From Lingula anatina (taxonomy: Eukaryota > Brachiopoda > Lingulata > Lingulida > Lingulidae), in the NCBI RefSeq assembly GCF_001039355.2, contig NW_019773659.1:529017-593016 (forward strand): DNA of 64,000 nt, written 5' to 3'. The notes under the pieces are model-generated. The model made no database searches, was not told the DNA's origin, and worked only from the letters and a program-made list of their open reading frames with translations. Below are positions 48,801-62,143 of this stretch, piece by piece. The stretch's first letter is position 1. Every line of letters starts with the position of its first letter. A program made the position numbers and the translations under genes.

Positions 48801-49844
48801 ATTACACAAAGGCAAAAGTATTCAAGACAAACATGCCCAGCTTTACCGACATACAGATGAGACATGTACAGTATTTACGTCATCAGACGTAGATCAAAAT
48901 CTTTGTGACGTGAAATGTGACGTCATACCTTATAGCTTTAATATAGAGACAGTTGTGTTTCAAGGTAGGACTTTGATTTTGAAATTGTGCAAAACCTTGT
49001 TTAAGGTTTGTGTAACTGAGCTTGTTTTTATGATAGTGTGTGATACTGAACCCTGATGTTGTATCATCTTGGAATCCCTATTCGCTTTTATATCTACGAT
49101 ACAGACGCATTCGTATAAAATCATAACAATCTGTATACAGATTATCGCAAAGAAGCGGCTTTACAGCAGACAAATAATAAACATTGAAAAAACAATGCAC
49201 ATGGTATATATATCATGTAAATGGCATACACATTCTGCTAATCATTTTACAAGTCAATAGGGCCTACGGTAACTACTCTTGACTCTTTATGTACACTCTT
49301 TTCACGAAAGTGGACCTAGATTAGAAGTAAACTGTTAAGATTTTTTGCCTGTCGTACCTGAAAGCTCTCGACCGCCTGTGCGAATTTCAAGGTAAGTATC
49401 CAGCCATACCCCGCCGGTAACCCAGTGACTTCCCCCTGTATGTTACCGCTCCCTGGGGGGTCCTCTGTCACCACCAGCAAACCTGGCTCTGAAGAAATAT
49501 CAAATGGTAAAAAAATCGAATTCAAGTGTAGGAAACTGTTGAGCAATGGTCCATAAAAAGGAGTCAAACAAGATGTTCTTTGTGACACCTGCCCTCCCAA
49601 CAGCAATGTTTATGCAGTTGTAGTTGTTGTTTACTTATTAACACTAGGGCATCTTTTTTCTTCTCGTATAATATCATGCACCTGCTATTTTCTGTTTTAA
49701 TTCATTAGTAAGGCTAAAATGATCAATTAAGTTATTTTTTATTCTGTACCTTTCTGTCCACTTACCTGTAATTTGTGAGTAGACAAAGATACATAGCTGT
49801 AATATTAAAGTCGCATAAAGCGTTGATAATTTCGTCCTTGTCAT
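40571..49844 (-). CDS. Type I membrane protein: three beta-domain plus SUEL-like lectin modules, mucin stalk, TM helix
   Basis: Exons in transcript order: 49766-49844, 49358-49488, 47991-48138, 47458-47630, 46749-46998, 46368-46498, 45888-46032, 45433-45605, 44859-45153, 44572-44702, 43319-43463, 42596-42765, 40979-42350, 40571-40683; all in phase, 1151 residues. Residues 1-26 are a signal peptide. Modules cover about 27-260, 261-508 and 509-695. In each, a PGLLVVTEDPPGSGNI..GW.L.L.F unit (two exons) is followed by a six-Cys unit (FGC, L.CP, GRCY, GDC, .TC, YVHVTYVC) resembling sea-urchin-egg-lectin (SUEL/Gal_lectin) domains. A Thr/Pro stalk (about 696-1114), a helix IIGGGAGGILLLIILIILVA and a tail of about 13 residues follow. 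The lectin motifs ANYGR and DPCxGTYKYL are not kept, so sugar binding is unproven. I do not recognise a named orthologue. Confidence 0.88.
40685..40749. repeat. AAT trinucleotide repeat beside the last lectin-receptor exon
   Basis: About 20 AAT units run up to the acceptor of the transmembrane exon (GCTGAAATAATAAT on the plus strand). The pyrimidine tract of that acceptor is therefore made of the repeat. Confidence 0.92.
42478..42592 (-). repeat. Dispersed repeat with CGCTGAATGCAATCA end, copy 2
   Basis: CGCTGAATGCAATCAG, GATTA..CGAGTACGTTGGAAACAAGAG and GGAGGCGTGTT also occur, in reverse order and orientation, at 19094-19232. Here the copy abuts the donor of the lectin exon at 42596 and seems truncated. 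Confidence 0.6.
43601..44315 (+). mobile_element. 5'-truncated LINE retrotransposon, C-terminal end
   Basis: The element lies in the intron between the first and second exons of module 3, antisense to the host gene. It is open from its left edge to the stop at 44174. It encodes the tail of a non-LTR retrotransposon protein, with LRWFNFRCIHRILGT and the zinc-knuckle-like CNLCSTRMERIEHLFIGC block typical of zf-RVT. The 3' part holds a GT microsatellite (44250-44276) and an A-rich tail. It is flanked by identical 13-base copies AACACTTAACCTT at 43588-43600 and 44316-44328. Confidence 0.85.
44859..46498 (-). other. Module 2 of the lectin-like receptor (four exons)
   Basis: Exons of 131, 145, 173 and 295 bases repeat the same phases. 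Markers are EPGLLAVTEDPPGSGNIHGE, GLFQSFGCGDQELLLSCP and SDYVHISYIC. Several consensus NxT/S sites lie in the second exon (for example NVT and NAT). The linker after the lectin-like unit is longer, about 60 residues rich in Thr-Pro. Confidence 0.85.
45764..45795. repeat. GA microsatellite in a lectin-receptor intron
   Basis: A perfect GA run lies in the intron between the second and third exons of module 2. A GACA/GACAG-rich stretch (46548-46605) lies in the intron just upstream of module 2. Confidence 0.9.
46749..49488 (-). other. Module 1 of the lectin-like receptor (four exons)
   Basis: Exons of 131, 148, 173 and 250 bases have entry phases 1-0-1-0 and final exit phase 1. The beta-rich unit ends in GQGAGG, the lectin-like unit starts GVFQVFGCGEQ, and its last exon runs into a short Thr/Ser/Pro linker (about 45 residues). 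Confidence 0.85.
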
Positions 49845-51814
49845 TTTCTTTTTTTAGTATGGTTCTTGTTGCTTTCGGGAATTCTTTTATCCAATGATCT
49901 CCTGCTTTGCTTTGCTTTGTACAGATTTGCCCAGTGTTGACACTACTGTAAACAATGTATTGTTTTTGTATTGTCTCGCCGTTGATAATTTGTTGGTCTC
50001 AAGAAACAAAGTAATATTGCCTTCTGAATTTTTTTTCTGAATCCTCAGTTTCAGCTTGTCGCTTATACAAACGTGTTTTTAAATATAATATCCTCAGTCG
50101 ATTTCATCCGCCACGTCCGTTAACTTGCATTTGACAACTGGTTTTTCCAAAAAGCTTTTCCTCAAGCTGGCCTTCAAAAATTGTTTCCTTAATTTTGATA
50201 AGTTGTTTTTATAAACTTGAGACGATGTTACAGATTAGCTCCCACGCGTTTCGCAAAAGCTTAGGCTCACTTAAAGTAACTTCTTAGACTCCGGTGTCCA
50301 TACTTAATAAAGTGATGATGATTCATTGACTCTATTTCCGTCCGTCGTGTGCAGAGTGGACATTGGTCATTTTCACATCCGCATCACGTGTAAGGAGATG
50401 TATGGGGCGGAGGGCGTGGCTGGTTGACCACATCCCCCCGGGGTCACCCTCAGGCATGTAACACACAAAGGAAGGAGGAGGGGAGGGGTAAGGGAGGATG
50501 TTCCAAAACATTCTTCTATCTAATCCTGATATGCAATTAGTACAGAGAGATCAGATATAGAGCGGTTGTCTTTTGTTCATCGATTTTCTTTTAAATTTGA
50601 GTTCTGATCTCGTAGTAAGTTCATTAACTATTGTGAAATTTATTTTTGATGCTGAAACAAGTCCAATTTTATGTCCATCTAAATGCATGCACAAAATCAG
50701 ATAATATTTTGGTGTTTATCACTTCCCTGGTTTCAAGAAATTGTAAGGAGGTGAATTTATTTTAGAAAGGCGAAGTTACACGGGGATGTGCTCAGCTATT
50801 TTCTTATTGCTAGCTCAACTAACGCAATCACGTCGTGGGCCTGTCGATTGATTGTGCACGCGCAATCAGGTATTTAAACGGTATAGAATAGGCGTTGGAC
50901 ACTTTTATGTGAGGATATATAAATTACTAAACATTCCATTATTTTTTCTATATCGCCAAAGTATACCTTTTTTAAAGGATGTCAAAAATATTATGCACTT
51001 CGCAACCGTTGAAGAGTCCCAAATTTCTATTTTTGAGTAACTCTTGCAAAGGCATATACTTCCAAATGCGTTTCAACCAACGTAAACACACTAACGCATG
51101 CACAAACAGACAAAACAACAAAGACAATTTATTTTATAAATATTTTACTTCAATAAGGAAGTAGAATAAATAACATGAACATATAATGCGATTACATATT
51201 AATTCTATGCGCGATGATATAAATACATGTCAATGAAATCGTGTTTAGTAAACATTGCTGGGTGTTGATAATTATGCCCCCAAATTGTCTTTTGTTTTGG
51301 TTCACGCTATCATGTTTTTACTAAGAAGCAAGGTATATTAACATTAAAGAGACGGTGGGTCCAAAAAGTTTTGCATCACGACAATATAAGCCGTTATAAA
51401 TATGATGGTGCATCGGTCTAAGTGCGCCCTTCAGTGGGCGATCGGGGCGAAGGGGGGGGGGGGGAGGGGGAGGGGGAGGGGGGAGGGGAGGGGGGGAGGG
51501 GGAGGGGTCTGTCTCATGCCACCTCTTTAATAGTACAGTATAATACAGTGTTATACAGTACAGTTTAACAAGCGAAAGCAGACATTTGAAAACAAGCAAT
51601 TTAATAATCCCTGTGCTCTGCATATTATACCGATGGTAATAATTGCCCTCGTCAATTTCATATATTTGGCCATCAAAGGGTAAAAAGCCTGGTTACAACT
51701 TTTAGTGCTATTGAAATATTCAGTAAAATTATCAGCTGCCTTTTGATGCTCAAAATAACAAATGTACGCATTACATATCTATATCGATACAGCCTTTAAT
51801 AACGGATTTCTCTG
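49845..51814. other. Intergenic between the lectin-like gene and FAM124; possible promoter and G-rich tract
   Basis: The spacer lies upstream of the lectin-like gene and downstream of FAM124. At 50380-50430 GC-box and KLF-like words (GGGGCGGAG, GGGCGTGGC) and CACGTG occur about 550 bases before the start codon. A very G-rich tract lies at 51452-51507. No exon was seen. Confidence 0.4.
51452..51507 (+). repeat. G-rich tract with quadruplex potential
   Basis: Over 56 bases the plus strand is almost only G with single A interruptions: a run of 14 G followed by many runs of four to seven. It satisfies the simple four-G-run rule for quadruplexes several times over. Confidence 0.75.
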
Positions 51815-54381
51815 TCATACAAAGAAACCAACTTTAGTGTTTGAGGAGCTCCGCCGCGACGAAAAGCGTCCCACAACTGGTGGCGTCTCTGTGACCTGTA
51901 AAATGATTGTGTTGCCATCGTGATCTTTCGTCTGCCACCGCGTGTCCGAAAGCGGGCTGCAGACATTTGGAAACAGCGGTACGATCTGACCTACATCTGG
52001 GACACGGAACTGCAAAATGGCAGAGTCCGTCGGGTGGGGGTGAATATCCTGAGGCAATCGTTTCAGTGCAAACTGCACATCGTAATTTGTGTGAGAATAT
52101 ATGGTAAACGCACAGAAGTCTGACTTCTCCACGTTTGGTTCGCAGTCTAAAATCAGTTTATAAAAATCTATCGTGTCTTCCCAGTTTGTCTGACTGACAA
52201 AACGTAGAAATCGGATATGCTCCTTCCCATAATGCACCTGTCTTGCACCCCATAAGGGAAAGTCGTCTGTGGTAAAAAAGAAGTCCTGACTATTATGCGG
52301 GTATGGGTTTATTCGCCCAGCTCCAACGCTTTCTGAATGGTGCAATATCCACGGATCCGTTTCGAAATGCTTTCTGGAGGCGGTGATTTTTTTGTTCCCA
52401 AGAAGTTCGTCTTCATATAAGAACGCTAAAATGGCGAGACTGGGGATCGTCAAACAAGCATCGTGATTTTGATCACTATACAAGGGCTGCTGTCTCTCTG
52501 TCACTGTAAATAATCTCAAATCTGTCTCCACCCAATCAAAAATCGGATTGTATAAGTTCAACAAAGTGTCTCCTTTGCCTGGATTGGCTAGAAAATGAAC
52601 AGTCAGCCTATAAGGATCCGAGGAGGGGTCACGTGAGTCGGTGGTGTCGGAGCCGGCGACGCTGACGTTTTCACTTTCTGATCGGGGTGTATTGCTACTA
52701 ACTGCAATTAAAAAAATTATATTACTTATATAAATCGTGACGTATAAACGGAATGCATACACAAAAAGTCGGAAAAAAAAAAAAACAAAACAATAAAAGT
52801 ATACAAAGCCATACCAGCAAATTACAATCTGTGCTGCCCCAAATTTAAAATTGAATATTTGCATATTCTTATTTCAAATTAAAAAAAAATTGATTGCACG
52901 CAAAAGGGAGCTGCGTCCTCTATCAAAGCTCTTCTACAGCTGCTGGTATATATATATATATTACGAAATATATGAAAGTTTAATAAATACATTTGTTACA
53001 GTTAGAGGAGAACTCTGGACAGAAGTTGGGAGGGTGCAAAGAGGCTAGGTGCACCTCCCACAGATTCTTAGGTACACCCCCCCCCTCCCCCCGACTACAG
53101 TATAGCAAGCAAAAATAGATAAATTAAAAGGAAAAAAGAAAACACCAAGCCATTTATTTCGATCCCTATGGGTAAAATACTTGTTTCGTAGAAAATAATT
53201 ACGCCATTATCAAAACCTGTGCCAAAGGGTCCGTACGTATATGTTTGTAAGAACCGACAGCGAAAAACAAAAGTATGTGTGCTTTTTAATTGTGAGTCAA
53301 CATATTATGCAATGATTAATGCGCTGTACTTGTAAATTCCACTTGTTTAATTTTGGGTGAGAACCGACGCACCCAAGAGAGCAAATTTAAATGAACCAAT
53401 GACCCGATTTAATTGGATATAGAAAGTTTAACTGGCGAACAAGAAAACGTCAATTTTCCCCTTGGCCTTACTGAACGCTCGACACTCCTGTGTATTGTTC
53501 TTCTCTGGCAAAGTTCAATATTTCCTGATTTAATCAATAACATTAATCACAACGTGGTATGCATGTCAATGTCATTAAAGTCGCATACGGTACATGGCAA
53601 ATGCAGTGTTATAGTAATATATACCGAGTAAAAGCGATTTTTTTTTTTGGGAGGTGGGGTGTGGGTGGAAAATGGGCAGATTCGCCATTGCACAAGACGT
53701 TGGCAGTATGTGATTGTTTGTGTGACTGTATTCTTTTTTGTCTCATCGTTGTCTCTTACTAGAAATTTCCGTCTAAACAAACAAACGCATATTATATTCA
53801 TGAGCCTTGTGCTTACTGAAATATACAAATTGAACTGGAGCGAAGATTACTTTAAATAAAATCAAATATGACGATTTAAACGTTTGACATCTGTTTGAAC
53901 AGTGAGGTTGATAGTTTTTCTTTTCAAAACGCGCAGACACAAAAAGAAATATATTAGTTGAAAATGATCCCTCAGCATTTTATCTCGCTATTTATTGCTA
54001 TAAAAACTAACGCAAATAAATGTCTTTAACGGCAGCAGTAAATGTCAAAAATGAACCGTATAAATATACATTACAATATTACAACATTTTCAGAAAGTTT
54101 CTCACGAGAAACAGATTTACTTATTTCAACTATGGTGATAATAATACTTATTAAAACTACGGTCCATCTCTTTTTTAGAATTAACATTTAAGAACACTTT
54201 CTATACATGTAGGCAACTAAAAGGGGGGGGGTCTATAATGTACATGTAAGAGGACACAACCCCCACCCCCCAATTCTTATCCCCACCCACTTTTTACAAG
54301 AACCGAAGGTAACAAAATTGTCTCTTAACTTTCTTCTTCTGGAGTACCAGAGTCTAATTTGCCAATTTGTTTGACTGATTC

Positions 54382-54423
<42 letters not shown>

Positions 54424-54822
54424 GAGAGATCACATTCCTTATAACGCCATAGCACTGATATACTCCATATATTGTTCTACATATCTTTATACATGTTTAG
54501 ATACTTCAGTTAAACTGAAATTAAGTTACAGACTTACCTTCACTCCCTGATGACGAATTTGACATGCTCCCTCGCCGAGATCTAAAATGATAAAAGTAGG
54601 CGTCTTAACAGTCCAACAGGCAAACAGCAGTGAAGCAGTAACGCTTGAAAATATGAACATTGTAATGCAGATTAGCTATATTTCACTGTAGCTTTACATT
54701 TATAGGAGCAGGTGTACTAAATTTGAATGGATTAATATATTAACAAATGAACAAAAATAAAGAACGTATATGATTATCGTGTTTGTAATCTGTCTGTCCT
54801 TCCATCCATCCATCAATCCGTC

Positions 54823-54875
<53 letters not shown>

Positions 54876-55983
54876 CTATCCTACACCCTGTGTCTAGTTA
54901 TTAATGAAATCATAATAACTTCCAATATGCCTATGACTCCAAACTGTCAGAAGAAATATCCAGATTTTATGTTAGAGAATTACGAGTGTAAACTGTAAGA
55001 TACTTAATATTATCCTATAAAATAACAAAAAAATCTTGACTTCCGTCCCTCAACTTTTTTTTATAATATCAGAACACTGTCCATCCATACTCTCTGGTCA
55101 CCGGGTCGGCTAGAAGTCTACTGCAAATTTATTGTATCGCCTATACTTTAAATCTGTATACTATTTTAGAGGCAGCTGATATCAGAGGGCTGTCCATCCT
55201 CACGTCCTCCAAATTTATTTCTTTTTTCCCTTTTTCTTGTTTTACTTATGTGGGAGGGGAAATCATGTTTGCATAAGTATTAAACCAACGCACGGGCACG
55301 AATCTCAAAGCGCTGAGACGCAGAGGTAGTAACAAAGTGAGTACTAGTACATTGAATGACATTACATTAACATGTCATATACACTCAGTGTTGGCGAGAC
55401 ACAACTGTCGACATGAAATATTACATCTCGGTTGACAGTAATACGATTCCAATATTCATTCATAAAACAGTCACGTAACACGAGAGGTAATCCTCGGCTA
55501 ATGAGAATCTGATACAGTACAATGTACGTGCAGAGAGGATGGGGACATGTATCTGCGGCATCTTTTTCATTAGCACTTTCTATGTTAACATTAGCACTAG
55601 GTCGCTGCAACAGATACAAGCATAAACTGACTTGTTAATGAACGGATCCTTTTGTTTTTCTCGGGTTTTTCTTTGAAAAGCACTAAGTATATTAACATCT
55701 TATATCCACCCTGTGTTTCAGAGAACATGTGTGAGATAAAACACTGTCACCCGAGCGATATTGTTATCAGCCTGTTCACAATATGAGTTTCCAGTGACAG
55801 CTGAGATTCAGGGTGCTTGGATTATGAGGCCTTCAGCGATGATAAAATCCTCACCCACCTGTCTGTCTGTCCGTATGTCTGTCTGTCACTTTAAATACAC
55901 TCATTCCCCCTTTTTTAATTCCATCTTTCTCACTCTCTCTCTTTATCTCTCATTTTTCTGCTCCTCCATTCCCCCCCTCCTCC

Positions 55984-56025
<42 letters not shown>

Positions 56026-59000
56026 CAACCCCCATCAACCCCTTCTGTCTCGCAGCGATTATAACGAGGCGTCTCTCAACAACCAGAATAATATTTGCCG
56101 TGAGTGTAGTATCAAGTATCAAAACATTTGCCCAATAATAACCTTATCAAAAATATCAAGCCAGAATTCACACAATACCAAAACAGAGTTGAAGTAGAAC
56201 GAATAATAGAACCTTGGTTGGACCCTCCTGAACGCCATGCGAACTGAGTTGTCTTCGAGTGGAAATGGAAAGATTCTCCCCAAGTTTATCTCGCTGTTGT
56301 TGCAGACAGATGTGAAACTGGTGCTTTTTATGCACATAAACTCCCTCACGGAATGACAGCGTTAATTGGTTCGCACGTCAATGCTTATAAAACAACTCCG
56401 CTGCAATTAACTTAGTTTATATTTTGGCTAAGAGTCAATGCGTAAGCTTAAAAATCTTGGCGTTTTTGCAGCCTGTGTCTTTGCGCGCTATTCAAGTCAA
56501 AGTCATATACAGTTCTTATAGGATTAAAGGTAAAACACGTAGGTAATCTCTTCGTGTATTTTGATCCGGTTAGAACAAATGCGCTTGGCTGAAGAAAATT
56601 GCCTTAAGAAAAAATACCCGAGCCCTGAGGGTGGGGAAGGGTGAAGTCCTTGTCCAATTGAGTAATCAGCTTCTTGCAGAGATTTAGTGGTTTTTATGGC
56701 AGCAGTCTATTTTTTCAGCCAGTAGATGTCGGGTACTCCGTACCACGTTGTAAAATGTGGCGTAACTCCTTTTCTTGTTTCGTTGTCAGATGGTTTTACT
56801 GGCTACAAGTCAGCTGACCACCAGCTAGATTTTTATTACTTTCGGAACACGCAGCTAAACTGTTCCTTGCGATTTTTATGGCCTTGGCAACTAATAACCG
56901 TAATAAAGTCATTCATATAAATATACGTATCCTCTTCTCTAATGCTTTTAGGGAAAATTCTATCCAGAACTTTTTCCTTGAAAACTGATACACGGAAGAT
57001 GCATCTTAGCAGCCTCTAACACTCAGTCTTTTTGAGGCATGGGTGAATCAAGTTGTCTCCAGTAGGCCTGCTATAATCCTCTTGCTTTTTTCCAAGGCGA
57101 AGATCCAATATTCTGGTACATAAATAATATATCTAATCCGAAAAACGGCTGAAATATGTATCAATTCATACTAGATCAACCTCCATGCGAATCCTCTCTC
57201 ACTGTAATAGTTTACTGGGTCGGTCCTTTCGCCAGTCGGACGGCATATCTTCGTGATCGCGCGCATTCCTTGAACGTCTGAGCGTGACAAAAACTATTAA
57301 CCCGCACGGGAGAGAATTAAGTCATCAAAGAGGACACGCTCGAAGCGTATCGCGACTTAATGGTAGGTTTGATGAAACTGTTTTTTGTCACTTGTTATTA
57401 CCTGTCAAAAGGCGGTTGGATTGAAGTGTTTTTTTTGTGTGTGTGTGTGTGTGTGTCAGCAGTTACCCTGTCCTTTTAAGCAGTGACAAATATGACAAAC
57501 GTCACCATTATTTTGAAAGACACGCCAGGCTCACCAGTACATTCACGACTTACAGTGCTTGTATCATTTTTGTATCAATATTATGTCTCTTTCCGTCTCC
57601 AGTTATGAATGTGAAATCATAATAACTTCCAAAATGTCGACCACCATACAGTTTGTGTTTCTAAATGAATTACCCAGACATAATGATAAGGTCTAAAATA
57701 TAAGGAATTCCTCTCCTGAATAACAATGTAAACTTTTCTATGATATCAAAATGCAGCCGTAATCCGTTGTTCTTCATGTATTTTCAGGGAAACTTTCACA
57801 TACCCAACGAAAGCGCAGCAAGCTCATAGAATAATCAACGTCTATCCCAATGTCCGAATTCACAAACCGCACCGGGAGTGGCCAGTAAAACAGGGACCCC
57901 TCCCCTCTCTCCGTTCACCTTTCTCTCGTGTCGTGACTACTCATACGAAGAGGGATAATCGATGTCCCGCATACCTCGTCCAAGCGCCCCGGGTTCTACT
58001 CGAGGGCAAAATCGATCGCAAAATAATTCCCCTATCACACATACTATTAGCAGCCTTTCTGTAGAATTTCTATGGCGGTTGTTGTTTGGATAGGCATGTG
58101 AAGGAGAATTGTTGGTATTTGTACAAGGTGCTTCCACAGATCCCTATTTTTCCGACGGTCCTCGTGTTTACCGATGGATAGCTGGTTCTTGTTCAAATAT
58201 TTACCTCATAGGTAGACGGAATATCAGCCAGGTAGGGCGTGTGGTGCGCGTTCACAATGAACACCTGGCTCCATCAAAGCGACTTAAGCCGAGAACCTCT
58301 CGAAGTTACGACTAACCAGGTGATAATCCGAGAAATACATTTTTAATTCCTAATTTAATGTTCTCCGACATGCATTGTGTTCACCAGCTTGATTTGAATT
58401 GACATTTAGGAGTGGAAGCATTCGCATTAGGATCGACTCAACCACGGTTTAAGATAAGATAATGTAAACTAATCCCTCAGGTATTGTAACGGCGTGTTAA
58501 AATATAAGTTGAAATATTTTGTATGACTTATTTGGCCTTAGTTTTCACACATTCGGTGACGATAAAGCACACTATAGAAACTGAGGTGAACTTCTCTTTT
58601 AGCAACTTAGCCTATTGCTTTTCATCCATTCAATAGCAGTAAAGAGGAAGAAAGAAAACGTTTTTCTCGATTTGGCAGTAATTTTACATTGATTTGGGTA
58701 AATTGCCGTCCTTGGACGTACAATGAATAGACGTGCACAAAAGGAGATATTCGGTTTCATTGCTTAAATCAGTTTTACCTTCTTTTGTGTACGTGTTATG
58801 TGAATAAATCCTAACGCTAAACTGGTGAATATCAGAGGGTAATGTTCATATATTTCTGTTCTCTTTTTCCCCTATTTTCATTATCATTTTTATCATGAAG
58901 GAAATTGAGATTATCGACAACAGAAACTCTAAAACTCAAGACCAAAGAAATATCAGATTTGTTTTACTCATTTCTTCACTCATTCACTCACTCACTCACA

Positions 59001-59478
59001 CATCTATTCATTTGTTTAACTGAATGTTTATTCATTCATTTATTTATCCATTTATTTGTTTTTTACTGATTAATATTTTAAAGTTTATTGATTAATGCAT
59101 GTATTTATTTATTTATTTACTTATAAATACAGATCATGTCTTTCGTGCCGATGCACCATATTGTATGCAGAATGATGTGAAAATGAAAAATGATGCACAT
59201 ACCGTATACTCATACAAAAATCGCTTTTTCTCTATCTCAAGCCATTTTATAATCCTTCTTTTTGATCTTTGCCTTTTCCAGGAAATATAAAAACTCAATG
59301 CACTTTGTTCAGCATAGAGGTACTAGAAATAAATCGGTGTTATCCATAGTGCATCAATCACTGGGTTGTTTGCAGATCTTTGCAGACGATAACTGTTATC
59401 GCTGAGTAAATAGGGGGAGTTTTAATTTAGAAGACCGTCTACGGGTAGCTGAAGTCTTGTCTACATCACGTAAATGGA

Positions 59479-59526
<48 letters not shown>

Positions 59527-62087
59527 CAAAATGGCGTTCACGTCAAGTAAAAGGCTACGAGTACTTTATTAAAACACAGTGGAAATTGTTCACTCTTTAA
59601 CATTAAGCAAAGCGTGATAAATCCTTTTTTATAACTTGCATTACAAAAGAAAAAAATGCAAAAAATGTGGCGTTTTGAAACTCATTCTCCACAGCATCAC
59701 CGAGATAAATCTCACTAATATACAGGGGAAACAGTTATTTCCCGCTTTTTGATCACTAGCAAAGCTCAGCTGAGCTCTATATAATGGAACATTTTAACAA
59801 CATCCTTCGCTCAATCAATTCTAAATGCGCAAGACAAAAACTCCTTCAAAGCCCGCCATATGTTATGGTTCCGCAACCGTGAATCTTAGCTACAAAAATA
59901 ATTGCCCAGTTTACACTACAACTCATCTTTGTCTGCTCCAGGTTTACACGGTGGTTTTGATAGTAATTATCAATTCAATTTCAATTCAATTTATTTCTGT
60001 ACTGGTACATAGATTGTCATGACCTTTTACAATATGATATACTAATGACGATACAATACAGTTAGTGCATTACCATCTTTATATAATGGACATATGTATC
60101 AGTAAAATTACTCATAAAATATTCTATCTAAGCAATGCGATAAACCTTGGTGTGATTTTAAATTTACCATAAACATACTATATTATTTCAGTAGTACTCA
60201 TCACGCGTACACTTTTGCAGGTGTAAATTGGGTAGATTTCATCATTTTCTATATCGATCGTCTGCTCGAGCGTTAATTGCTACCGATTGAAATAGAAGCC
60301 CGCTTACACTTACGGTCGAACATTAAAAGGATCTGTTTCATGTGAATCTGACAGATGGGAGAGACTGAATGATTAATTTACAACGAGGCTGCTAATTTAA
60401 TTTAACTCTGAGGGAAAAAATAGCTGATCACTTTTACGAAATAATTAGCCTCTTCCTCTTTCTAGGCTCCTTATAAAATAGGCGACATATTTTATTTCAG
60501 TGGGATAATTTAGATTTATCTTGGATCATAAATGTGGACGAAATATTCGATCTTATTATTTGGACCAATTTTCAGACTAAAAAATCTTTCGTGATACAGA
60601 TCCTAGGCGAGTTAAAAAGAGCGCCGCTACGAAAACTTCCTAAATATTTTAACGGCAGTTTACCGTCACTGCGTCAGGCCTGCACAAACTTCCAGCGGGT
60701 CATGACAAACGCCGCCTAAACCCCCTTGATCCTCTCGATCTTATTGCCAAGTATTCCGCCGTATTTGATCCAAACATTTTCCAATTCCCAGCCAACAATG
60801 GGTAAAACAGAACAATATTTGATGTGGGGATTTGGTGCGACTGCGGGACGCACCATTAGGATCGTCTGAGATAAGAAATTGATACAGTGCCTTGAAGACT
60901 TATGATAAACGCTACGGTTTAATTCTTAGCCGATTAATCTGTCATGGCGATATAATTAAACAATTACAAATTACATAAACAAAAGAGGTCATTTATTAGT
61001 AAAACAATCATGGTCATTTGTTACGGTTAAGTACTACTTAATGAGGTCATTAGTCATAAAATATGAATTGGCCATCTTCAAAAATAGAAATGCACACGTA
61101 CACTATACAAAAAAAGCTTTCAGGGTCCCAGTTAAAAAAAAATAAGGCAAAACAAAAGGTTTTTTGTTCTTATCCATGTGTTGGCAAATTTAAGGGTACT
61201 TTTCAAAGTATGATATGGAATTTGAACATAAAGAGAGCAGAAAATTTTCCTTTTTTTCGCTTGTCATAAGTGCTACCGTAGCGTTCCAAGGGCACAACTT
61301 CAGCGTGCTACTTGTCTCCCCCCACCCCTCCCCACAAGCTTAGGGGTTCCCAACCCCATTTCTCTCTCCCCTCTAAATAAAACAACGAGAGAGGCGAGGT
61401 GTAAGTAAGCAATTTTCACCCCCGTGACTCACATATTAAAGTTAATTTTACAAAAATACTCTAGTCTACAGCTTGTTATTTGCTTTGCTTGGCTTGAAAA
61501 ATTATTGTACCCAGCTCCCTCCTCCTTCTCAGTAAATTCATAGATGCGCCAGAAAGGGTTTGGCAGTTACCCTGAAGACGGCGCCACTGTTTTTTCTTTC
61601 TTTCTTTCTTCCTTTCTTTTTTATACATCTTAATCGCTCTCAGATACTCTAACAGGGGCGTAATATCAGTGCCTGCCACGGCCGGTATTTTTCGTAAACG
61701 CGCCTCCGGAGTTCAAAAAGCCACCAATTACTAAAATGTTACTGTTGCTCGAGCAACAATAAGACCGAAGAAACCAATGGTACGCCTGTCCTGGCTAAGG
61801 GATTATCATCGCCGTGATTAGACCGTATTAGCCGCCCCATGTCCCCTGGCCCTTTTTAGGGTTAACGACCGAGAAATCTGGATCAATAAAACCCAATGTA
61901 AAACTCATTCAACTTTCTTGGGTAAATCCCAGGTCTTTCTTCAAACTTAAATGGGATATTTATCTCCCCAGCTGACTCTGCTGCAGGGTTCGTTTGGTGT
62001 TATGTCCCTGTACTGGGCCTGTATTGGTGGTGGATACAATATTCAGGGGGGGCAAACCTGGAAAAACACGTCCTTCCAACATTTTGC

Positions 62088-62143
<56 letters not shown>

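Noticed and set aside
55761-56138. Plus-strand frame of 125 codons
   Set aside because: Much of it is the translation of a CT microsatellite.
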